Under the pieces are notes generated by a model. That model did no database searches and was not told where the DNA came from. It saw only the letters and a program-made list of their open reading frames with translations. A program made the position numbers and the translations under genes. This document shows positions 46,187-54,105 of a stretch of DNA of 64,000 nucleotides, one piece after another. Numbering within the stretch: the stretch's first letter is position 1; each line of letters opens with the position of its first letter. This DNA is from Thalassotalea crassostreae (GTDB lineage: Bacteria; Pseudomonadota; Gammaproteobacteria; Enterobacterales; Alteromonadaceae), in contig NZ_CP017689.1 in the NCBI RefSeq assembly GCF_001831495.1, forward strand, positions 1,984,001 to 2,048,000, written 5' to 3'.

Positions 46187-49084
46187 TTACAAATCCTGAA
46201 CCAATCGAAAGCCGAGAATGTTGCCGCGGCCGTCTGCGGTAAACCTGTGACGAGTGGCCGAACGCAAGTGGAGTGGAAAGTCGAGCCAAGAGCCGCCGCG
46301 CACCACACGCCTGTCACAGCTGCCACTTTGCCAGGCACTGCCATTACTCGGCGCGCCGTGGTAGCCATCGTTATAACAATCTTGCACCCACTCCCAAACG
46401 TTACCATGCATGTCGTATAAGCCAAAACCATTGGCACTAAAGCTTTTTACAGGGGCGGTTTTAATATCATCCCATTGACTACCACAGCCACCACAATTAG
46501 CGCGGTTATTACCTACACTATCACCCCAACTGTATTTTGTGCTTGTTCCTGCGCGCGCCGCATACTCCCATTCAGCTTCACTTGGCAAACGGAAAGTGCC
46601 GACGCCCTGTTTATTTAACCAGTTTATGTAATTTTGAATATCGTTCCAGCTAACATGAATCATTGGACGGTTGCCTTTACCCCAGCCAGCGTCACTCACA
46701 TTAGCGCACACACCTGCATCAATACACGGTTGGTATTGATTCCAGGTAACTTCGTGCGCTTGCATATAGAAGGCATTAATCGATACGCGATGGACTGGCT
46801 TTTCAGATCTATTGCCACTGTTTGAGCCCATTTGAAAGTTGCCTACGGGTATCGCGATTAATTGATCCTTAATGCTTGCCTTTAATTTAGCTATACTGGC
46901 TTTTTCCCTAGCGGCTTTTTCTCGAGCTATCTTTTCTTTGGTAGCTTTTTCTCGAGCTATCTTTTCTTTGGTAGCTTTTTCTCGAGCTGTTTTATCTCTA
47001 GCGGACTTTTCATCTGCAGCTTTTTGCCATTTTGCTTTAACCGAGGCTATTTGATCTTGACAGCACCCTTTCGCTTTTATAAATAAATCATGCGCTTTAA
47101 TCCATTCTTGTTTTGCTATTAACAGCTTGCCAGCCTGCGCCTCATTTAGTGCGTTCTTCTCACTCGCATTAGCCTCGGCTATTTCTTGTGGTGCAGTTAA
47201 CTTGTAGGTTTTTTGGTGTTTCAGCCATGCAGATTTAGCCTTAGTAGAGTTGTTTTTAGCCTCATCGTAGTTGCTTGCTAAGTCTATCGCCTTTAAATAA
47301 AGTGCCTGCCCTTCTGAATGAGTCGTTAACGCATCAGCAAATTCACCTTGACGCTCTAATGATTTAGCATCACTAAGCAGTTTTTCTGCTTGTGTTGCTT
47401 CGTTAGCCTTTGCAATTTGTAGGCGTTTTTTGGTCGCTAACCAGTTACTTTTTATTTGCTCACTTTTTTCATTGCTTGATAAGGTATCTTCTGCCGCAGA
47501 AAATTCTTTCCACATTTTTTTATAACCATCATTAACCTTCACAAAGCTGTCTTTTGCTAGCGCTAAGCTATTAGCAGCACCCTCTCGAAGTAATAACTCC
47601 GCTTGGCTTAGCTCTCCTTCAAGCTCAGTGGTGAGCGAGCTTAAAAATAAGTAGTCTTGTGTGATACGGTACCAGTGCTCTAAGTGTTTAAGGTTTGAGG
47701 CGCCTGAGCGCTGCGCATCTTTCACTTCAGATTTAAGATTGCGCTCAGCGTTATCTAAACGCTTTTTATAGGTTTTTATCTCACCTTGAAGTTTCGCTAT
47801 CTCACCTTTTTGTTGGGCGATTAACTCTTTATCAATTGGCTTTAAAAAGTCTAAATGGCCATTAACACCTGCAAAGCCAAGACCGATTACAAACAATAGA
47901 ATGACTGCGGCTATTACGCCTTTGTTCGGACCTTGCTGTGTTAGCTGATGATTAGCTTTTTGGCGCTTTTTTGCTTTACCTTGCTTGCCCTGTGCAATCG
48001 CTTGGTTTAACAAGCTTGCACTGGCAAAACGTTGTTCAGGGTTTACTTCAAGCACTTGGTCTATAACACTGCTTAAGCCTTTACCGATTTCTTTACGGTG
48101 CTCTATAGCACTAGCAAAGCGTCCCATAGGGATTTGGCCGGTAAGCATTTCATACAAAAGCACACCAACGGCATATAAATCGGCCCTTGCATCTACGTCT
48201 TTTCCTTGTAATTGCTCTGGCGCCATATAATACGCGGTTCCCGTGGCAGCGCCGGTTTGTGTGCGCTGAGTGGTGGACATTAATCGTGCAATACCAAAGT
48301 CCATCAGTTTGATTTGACCATTTGGCATTAACCAAATGTTTTCAGGTTTAATATCACGGTGAACTGTAGTTTGATGGGCGTGTTCAAGGGCGGTAAGCAA
48401 TTCACTTATAATGCGTTTTGCTTCATCTATCGGCATGTCTTGTTTAAGGGTGTTTAAGTTAGTTAAATACGCTCTAAGCTCTTGCCCTTCAAGTAACTCC
48501 ATAGTTAAGAAACACAGGTCATTATCTATTTGTACATCAAAAACATTTACAATGTTTGGGTGACTTAACTGGCTTGATAATCGTGCTTCTTCTAGAAAGC
48601 GCTGTTTAGCCGATTCGTTTTTCGTCAGCTGAGGTAATAACATTTTGATGGCAATATCGGCGTCGCGGTTTTTATCAAAAGCGCGATACACCACACCCAT
48701 TCCGCCTTGACCTATAAGCTCTTTTATTTCATAACGATTGGCAATGATATGCCCAGGTTGTAATTCAATTTGCGTGGTATCAACCCCTGCCATACCCGGT
48801 AAGTCGGCAATTTTTGTTTGTGATAAAGGGTTTTGAGACAACGGTGAATTATCTTGAGGAGAATTGGCCGTATTGGTCGACTTTTGGGGTTGTTCTTGCA
48901 GCGACTGGTAAACTAGCGTTAGTTTTTGCAATGCTACTTCAAATTTTTCTGCAAGTGCTGGTGTTTGTGCATTGGCTATTTTATTTTCTAGCTCTGCTTT
49001 TTTTTGTTGATATGCTTGTTCAATATCTTGCTGGTTAGCCTCAGCTTGCAATCCTAATGCTGTTAATGCCGCTTCTTGCTGCAT
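46187..49084 (-). CDS. Membrane Ser/Thr kinase 3 with J-like domain and SUMF1-fold ectodomain
   Basis: 965 residues. One J-like module without HPD (about 1-63), linker, Hanks kinase (about 118-370) with GQGGMGVVY, Lys147, HRD Asp244, DFG Asp262 and APE motifs, TM about 388-406, long periplasmic helices including a charged repeat (AREKATKEKI), and a C-terminal SUMF1/FGE-fold domain (about 745-965; IPVGNFQMGS, FRLPSEAEWEYAARAG, GNVWEWVQD, RGGSW). The cysteine pair needed for formylglycine formation is absent after RGGSW, so the domain probably binds rather than oxidises. The intracellular half resembles kinases 1 and 2, although the DNA is more diverged. Confidence 0.92.
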   Translation of the reverse strand: MQQEAALTALGLQAEANQQDIEQAYQQKKAELENKIANAQTPALAEKFEVALQKLTLVYQSLQEQPQKSTNTANSPQDNSPLSQNPLSQTKIADLPGMAGVDTTQIELQPGHIIANRYEIKELIGQGGMGVVYRAFDKNRDADIAIKMLLPQLTKNESAKQRFLEEARLSSQLSHPNIVNVFDVQIDNDLCFLTMELLEGQELRAYLTNLNTLKQDMPIDEAKRIISELLTALEHAHQTTVHRDIKPENIWLMPNGQIKLMDFGIARLMSTTQRTQTGAATGTAYYMAPEQLQGKDVDARADLYAVGVLLYEMLTGQIPMGRFASAIEHRKEIGKGLSSVIDQVLEVNPEQRFASASLLNQAIAQGKQGKAKKRQKANHQLTQQGPNKGVIAAVILLFVIGLGFAGVNGHLDFLKPIDKELIAQQKGEIAKLQGEIKTYKKRLDNAERNLKSEVKDAQRSGASNLKHLEHWYRITQDYLFLSSLTTELEGELSQAELLLREGAANSLALAKDSFVKVNDGYKKMWKEFSAAEDTLSSNEKSEQIKSNWLATKKRLQIAKANEATQAEKLLSDAKSLERQGEFADALTTHSEGQALYLKAIDLASNYDEAKNNSTKAKSAWLKHQKTYKLTAPQEIAEANASEKNALNEAQAGKLLIAKQEWIKAHDLFIKAKGCCQDQIASVKAKWQKAADEKSARDKTAREKATKEKIAREKATKEKIAREKAAREKASIAKLKASIKDQLIAIPVGNFQMGSNSGNRSEKPVHRVSINAFYMQAHEVTWNQYQPCIDAGVCANVSDAGWGKGNRPMIHVSWNDIQNYINWLNKQGVGTFRLPSEAEWEYAARAGTSTKYSWGDSVGNNRANCGGCGSQWDDIKTAPVKSFSANGFGLYDMHGNVWEWVQDCYNDGYHGAPSNGSAWQSGSCDRRVVRGGSWLDFPLHLRSATRHRFTADGRGNILGFRLVQDL
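46921..46980 (-). repeat. Two perfect 30-bp tandem copies inside kinase 3
   Basis: Positions 46921-46950 and 46951-46980 are identical and encode the ten-residue charged unit (K-A-T-K-E-K-I-A-R-E register) in the periplasmic stalk. A partial third copy flanks them. Confidence 0.92.
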
Positions 49085-49352
49085 AAAATCACCCTTTAAT
49101 GTTTATTTTTATATGATGTTAGACGGCCTACTTACCTGTATGCGTCATAACATTCTATACAGTCGATTATGCAATGCTTTTACCTTTAATTCCAGAGCAA
49201 TTAATTGACGAGTTAATAGATGTTTTGTACTTACTTGTGCTTTATTAACGTTTCTAGCAATATAAGAAACAATGCCACTGTATTCAATTATCGAATTTGT
49301 CCGACTAACATTCGAGCGAGATACTAAAACAAATAACGTGAGTGCAAAACTT

Positions 49353-50303
49353 ATGAGCAAATTAATTTATTACATTATTTTTTTCAGTGCGTTATATAGT
49401 TCAGTAAGTTTGGCTGAAAATTTAAATAAAGAGTTTGAACAGTTTCAACGAATGAGCAATGAAGATTTTGAACGATATAAAAATACAACTACCGAAGCTG
49501 GTTGTTTGCGTTTGGGGCATTTATGGAATACCAAAACTAAGACTTGCACCAAAACAAACAACTTAGAAAAGTTAGAACAAAGTTGTATTACAACTGGCGG
49601 TCAGTTACATAAAGACTCAGGAATTTGTGTTTTACCTTCTAAAGGGCTTTTACCAGGGTATGATAAAAGTGAAAGAGTAAATGCCCCTGTTTATAATTCG
49701 CCTAAATCAGACAACATGCAAACAATTCAATCAAACACAGCCCATGATTTGCCGTATAGCTATAAAAATAGCAAACCTAAAGACTATGAATTGGATCCTG
49801 AAAAAGTCCCTGTTGTAACCAAAAAACTTAATTTACCATCTAGAGATAAACAAACTAAAGAATCTGAAAAAGGCAGTGGGATAAGCTCTACACAAGTTAC
49901 TCAAAATACTAACCATTCGAATAAAGGTTATTCTTCCCCATCTAATGGTAATAACCAAAATTCAAAAAACATTATACCTGAACGTTATAAAAACTATCAC
50001 TTTAGTGGCGTTAAAACCGTTACCTGGAGTAAAGAAGATATAAAAAAACGAGGTGGCGCTTTTATGATCGAAACCGGTGATAAAGAGCGTGCTGAAAATG
50101 ACGTTAAAACGTTTTTAATAAACAAAGCATCGAAGCAATGCAAAGATGATGGTTATAAGTACAGCTCGGTTTTTGGATCAAATTACAAAATTAATGAGTT
50201 GCTATTTTTCTCGACTCATTCATGCAAAAGTATAAATCGCATGGGCGTTACATTTTGGCATTGCCAAGGTTCAGGTGAGTATCAATGTGGGGCAAGGCAG
50301 TAG
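49353..50303 (+). CDS. Hypothetical secreted protein with cysteine-rich ends
   Basis: Not recognised. The frame is open 27 codons further upstream, but the ATG at 49353 gives a proper signal peptide (LIYYIIFFSALYSSVSLAE). Length 316. The mature protein has a cysteine-bearing N-terminal region (AGCLRLGHLWNTKTKTC, QSCITTGG, GICVLP), a long low-complexity S/N/K/P linker, and a C-terminal domain with four cysteines (KQCKDDG, HSCKSI, FWHCQGS, YQCGARQ). It is divergent from kinase 3 and upstream of the coiled-coil gene. Confidence 0.72.
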   Translation: MSKLIYYIIFFSALYSSVSLAENLNKEFEQFQRMSNEDFERYKNTTTEAGCLRLGHLWNTKTKTCTKTNNLEKLEQSCITTGGQLHKDSGICVLPSKGLLPGYDKSERVNAPVYNSPKSDNMQTIQSNTAHDLPYSYKNSKPKDYELDPEKVPVVTKKLNLPSRDKQTKESEKGSGISSTQVTQNTNHSNKGYSSPSNGNNQNSKNIIPERYKNYHFSGVKTVTWSKEDIKKRGGAFMIETGDKERAENDVKTFLINKASKQCKDDGYKYSSVFGSNYKINELLFFSTHSCKSINRMGVTFWHCQGSGEYQCGARQ

Positions 50304-50574
50304 CTACTTGATTAAAATTAGTATAAATATTGGGTTTATATCTATTTCTATAAACTTAAGAAAGGTTTGCTATACAAACACTTAACTTGAAACAAGCCGA
50401 TTAAAAGCCTATGTTTTGTATACTAATAGTAGAATTTGCTGATAAATGCGGTTAATAATCGCTAAAAAATACGGTAAAGTAAAAAAAAATTATTAAAGCT
50501 ATGATGCAATTTAGGATCGTGGCCGTCTTAGTAAATAACTAAGTATTGCTATAAAAATTAAAAAGGATGACCCC

Positions 50575-52338
50575 ATGGCTATCAAAGAACATGACAACAC
50601 TCGCAGTCAGTTACAAGAACAGTTAGCGAATGCCAGAGCTGAAGCCGAAAAAGCTCGTCAGGCGGCCATAGATGCAGATCTAGAGAAAAATAAAGCGCAA
50701 CAAGAAGCGCAAACTGCTCAGCAACAAGCTCAAAATAGCCAAGACGCATTAGATTTAGCACAACAACAAGCACAAACTGCTACAGCGTCGATGCAACAAT
50801 CAAACGCAGCAGCTGATGAATCTCGACAATCATCAACTACTGCCTCATCGTATTCACAAGACAGCCAACAACAAGCAAATGCAGCTAATCAAGCTGCAGC
50901 TGACGCTGCACGAGCAGCGAGTCGCGCAGAAAATGAAATGCAAGATGCCACTCGTTCATCAGACCAAGCTACTAACGCCATGGATGATGCTCTTTTTGCG
51001 TCGACTGCAGCAACAGCAAGCTCAGCTCGTGCTGATGCATCGGCAAGCAGCGCTGATATGAAAGCAAATAATGCAGGTGTTTCAGCAGAAGAATCGGCCC
51101 AACAAGCGGCAAGCGCATCAAATTCCGCTGGTGAAGCCAGCCAACAAGCGAATCAAGCAGGAAGTTCTGCAACGGAAGCCAATAGCCAAGCGGCTAACGC
51201 ATCAAGTTCAGCAAGTGATGCGAATACCCAAGCAGAACAAGCCGCTGGCTCAGCATCAGACGCCAATCAACAAGCAAGTCAAGCTACAACATCAGCTGTA
51301 GATGCCGATGCGCAAGCAAATAATGCAAATAGTTCTGCGCAAAGTGCAAATGAAAAAGCAAATGCAGCTGCTGAAGCGGCTGCCAATGCTAGCCAACAAG
51401 AACAAGAAGCTACTCAATCAGCTGCTGAAGCTGAAAAAGCACAACAAGCCGCGGAGCAGGCTCAAGAAGAATCGCAACAATCTCGCGATGCTGCCAAGCA
51501 AGCAGAGACAGAAACGGTTAATGCTCAACAAGAATCAGAAAAAGCTAAGCAATCTGCAGAACAAGCTCAGCAACAAAGTGAGCAAGCGAAAACTGAAGCT
51601 GAACAAGCTAAAGCAGACGCAGAGCAGGCACAGGCTGAAGCTGAACAACAAAAAGCTGCTGCCGCACAATCAGCAGAATCAGCGAGCTCAGAGTCGCAGC
51701 GAGCAGGTAGTTCCGCACAACAAGCAAGTACTGAGGCACAACAGGCTAGCTCCTCGGCGAGTACTGCCGCCAGTGAAGCACAACAGGCAAGTTCAGCTTC
51801 GAGCCAGTCAGTTAACGCCGCAAGTGTCGCAGAAAATGCAGCTAACTCCGCCAGTACGGCTTCATCTGATGCACAAAGCTCCGCCGGCAAAGCAAAAGAC
51901 AGTGCTAGTGCAACTGTAGATGCACTTAGGGCGGCAGAGCAAGCTAGAAACGATGCCGAAAAGGCAAGAGAACAAGCTGAGTTGCGTCTTTCACAGCTTG
52001 AAAGTGCTTGCCAGAAAGCCGCAGCTGAAATGGAAACCACGTTGAATGATATGCGAACACAGCTCAATGTTGCTCTTTCTATGGTTGATGAAATTGTTAT
52101 TAATCGAAATTCATCAGCGGTTATGCATGACGAAATTTCTGCTTTAAAGGATGAAGTGATCACTTTCCATGGTGAAGCACAAAATGGCCTAGGACAAATC
52201 ATGAATTTTCATAGTGACGCCAGCAGTGCCCTTGCAAAAACACAAAGCTCAGAGAGTTCAGCAGATAGTTCAGCTAGAAGCGCCGAAAATAGTGCAGATA
52301 GAGCGGAGCGAGCAGCCGATAGAGCTTATAACGTTTAA
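50575..52338 (+). CDS. Giant Ala/Gln/Ser-rich coiled-coil protein
   Basis: 587 residues, no signal peptide. Residues from about 8 to 500 are an almost unbroken alternation of Ala with Ser, Gln, Glu and Asn in seven-residue-like periods (QAEQAAGSASDANQQ, EAEQAKADAEQAQ), predicting a long helical coiled coil. A less repetitive C-terminal part (about 465-540; LESACQKAAAEMETTLNDM, HDEISALKDEVITFH) precedes an Ala/Ser tail. Composition resembles the shaft of phage side tail fibres, but there is no adhesive tip or other phage gene. ATG at 50575 after AAAAAGGATG. The lipoprotein gene begins 11 bp later. Confidence 0.8.
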   Translation: MAIKEHDNTRSQLQEQLANARAEAEKARQAAIDADLEKNKAQQEAQTAQQQAQNSQDALDLAQQQAQTATASMQQSNAAADESRQSSTTASSYSQDSQQQANAANQAAADAARAASRAENEMQDATRSSDQATNAMDDALFASTAATASSARADASASSADMKANNAGVSAEESAQQAASASNSAGEASQQANQAGSSATEANSQAANASSSASDANTQAEQAAGSASDANQQASQATTSAVDADAQANNANSSAQSANEKANAAAEAAANASQQEQEATQSAAEAEKAQQAAEQAQEESQQSRDAAKQAETETVNAQQESEKAKQSAEQAQQQSEQAKTEAEQAKADAEQAQAEAEQQKAAAAQSAESASSESQRAGSSAQQASTEAQQASSSASTAASEAQQASSASSQSVNAASVAENAANSASTASSDAQSSAGKAKDSASATVDALRAAEQARNDAEKAREQAELRLSQLESACQKAAAEMETTLNDMRTQLNVALSMVDEIVINRNSSAVMHDEISALKDEVITFHGEAQNGLGQIMNFHSDASSALAKTQSSESSADSSARSAENSADRAERAADRAYNV

Positions 52339-52349
52339 TAAGCAAGCGT

Positions 52350-53375
52350 ATGTTAAGAACATTACTATATTCAACCAGTTTTATATGCTTAACTGCTTGC
52401 AGCAGTAAGCCTGTTGACATATCTAAAGTTGACACTGAAACCTCGCCTACTCAATGTCAATTAATTGCCCAACAAGGATCTGAAGAAGGTGTCTACACTT
52501 CGATCGTACAAACTGGCGACAGACAAGAGTCGCTAAAACTTGCGCTTGCCAATATTGCCAACCAACGACAAGTTGCCATTCGGTCTTCAGCAACGGTAAG
52601 CCAACAAAAAAGCGACGGTTTATCGCAGCAAAGTTATAGTCGAAGAATAAGTGCTGTGAGCGAATTTGTGTTTGATGACTACGAAGTAGTTTGCGAAGAT
52701 TATGTCAGTGGAGAGGTGTTAATTCACTTTGATGATCGTTCACTCCCTGCCCGTATACAGTCAAAGTTAAAAAAATATTATGGTCAACATGGTTGGCAAC
52801 TATCGGGTAAAACACATTTATTAAATTCAATTGGCTTACAAACCATACTTAGCTCTCCTGGAAGCAATCCACAGCAATTAAACGTTCAAGTAAATCGAAA
52901 CAGCAAAGGCTGGGTATTAGCGATTGGCGCACATCGTTTTAAGTTGCGTGATGAGGAATGGCGTTTGCTGTATTCATTACCAAATAATCAACATGATAAT
53001 TTACAATTTTATATTGAAAATGAATTCGGGAATGAGTTACAACACGCACTATTTCATGAGCAGGAGTTTCGTTTTGCTGTTTCTGGAAATTTACCCAAAA
53101 GCTTTTATCTAAGTATTTATTACATTGACACACGAGGTAAAATTGTAGAGATTCGCGCCAATGAATTTCACCGCAACACTAAAAAACTACTCACTCCGCA
53201 ACAAGGTATATTTACGGCAGAACTTGAAGCTGACTTAGAGACCAGCATAGATGATTATCTTTTAGTGATTAGCCAGTCACCGTTGGCAAGACCTAACTCA
53301 CCTTGGTTATATCAAGGATGGTCAGAATTTTTCGAAAGAAACAATGCGTTAGGATTAAGATTAACCATACGTTAA
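52350..53375 (+). CDS. Lipoprotein with LPP20-like and DUF4384-like regions
   Basis: 341 residues. Lipobox LTAC (Cys17) marks an outer-membrane lipoprotein. Residues about 50-135 resemble the LPP20 fold (SLKLALANIANQRQVAIRSS, VSEFVFDDYEVVCED). The C-terminal part (about 225-325; FRFAVSGNLPKSFYLSIYYI, DDYLLVISQSP) resembles the DUF4384 beta-domain seen next to kinases and caspase-like proteins. Both domain calls are from pattern only. It starts 11 bp after the coiled-coil gene, so the two are co-expressed. Confidence 0.68.
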   Translation: MLRTLLYSTSFICLTACSSKPVDISKVDTETSPTQCQLIAQQGSEEGVYTSIVQTGDRQESLKLALANIANQRQVAIRSSATVSQQKSDGLSQQSYSRRISAVSEFVFDDYEVVCEDYVSGEVLIHFDDRSLPARIQSKLKKYYGQHGWQLSGKTHLLNSIGLQTILSSPGSNPQQLNVQVNRNSKGWVLAIGAHRFKLRDEEWRLLYSLPNNQHDNLQFYIENEFGNELQHALFHEQEFRFAVSGNLPKSFYLSIYYIDTRGKIVEIRANEFHRNTKKLLTPQQGIFTAELEADLETSIDDYLLVISQSPLARPNSPWLYQGWSEFFERNNALGLRLTIR

Positions 53376-53534
53376 GAGCTATTAGTAAAGACTATAATTG
53401 TTGCAGTTAAAGTGGCTTATTGATTTACTTTGTATTTCATCTAAATGAGCAAGAGGTTAATGTCACCACAACGCTCTTAACCAATTGCCTTTCAGTTTTT
53501 CGTATTACCCAACAGTCAATACCAACTAAATACA

Positions 53535-54005
53535 CTAATAACAATTTCTTGCATTTCTGATATTTCTTACTGCTTTGTCATATTGGGCCTTATTATGCTT
53601 ATAATAGTAACTGTCTTCATACCTACCATTAGTAGCAGCAATACCAAGCCCTTTATACGGTATATTTGATATTGTCATTGACATCTGTTTATTACCGGTA
53701 AGCTAGTCTAAAAATTCCGATAGATTTAAAAATCGATTTTCTGGTTTAGGAGATAAAGCTTTTTGAATACCATTACTGACTTTTTTGTTTATACCTTTTA
53801 CCAAGGTATTTAGCGGTTCAATTGCACCTGCAGGCACTTCACCACTAAGCAATTCATAGCTAAGAACAGCCAACGCATATTGATCAGCTCTGCCATCAAT
53901 ATTGGACCGTCCTCTTAATTGTTCGGGCGCCATATAATAGGCGGTGCCACTTGCTGCTCCTGTTTGCGTGCGTTAGCTTGTGCTCATGACTCTAGCGAAA
54001 TTTGA
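53535..54005 (-). pseudogene. Remnant of a fourth Ser/Thr kinase of the island family
   Basis: The minus frame encodes the activation loop onward (RTQTGAASGTAYYMAPEQLRG ... SGEVPAGAIEPL ... ALSPKPENRF), nearly the sequence of kinases 1 and 2. It is broken by TAA at 53973 (where others have CAA) and TAG at 53703. The N-lobe, J-like modules and TM are missing. Beyond the second stop the same frame runs to 53535 with a short cysteine-ended segment that may be the residue of its ectodomain. The 5' limit near 54005 is approximate. Confidence 0.85.
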
Positions 54006-54105
54006 ATAACCAACTAAGCTGAATCTTTAGATATTACTAGCTGTTCGTTTATCAATTTGGTTCTTGTCGAGCACTTTTTTTAGTATAAATTTAAATAGTG
54101 CCTCT

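Noticed and set aside
46187..46855. Active formylglycine-generating enzyme
   Set aside because: The catalytic cysteines are missing and no sulfatase gene is nearby.
51567..52202. Long minus-strand open frame (about 211 codons) and other open frames across the Ala-rich gene
   Set aside because: These are shadow frames created by the GC/A-rich repetitive codons of the coiled-coil gene; they lack ribosome sites and plausible protein composition.
25773..54005. Island interpreted as a prophage or type VI secretion locus
   Set aside because: No integrase, terminase, capsid, tail, Tss or Hcp/VgrG genes are visible. The tail-fibre-like composition of one protein and the PP2C/kinase/FHA trio are not sufficient.
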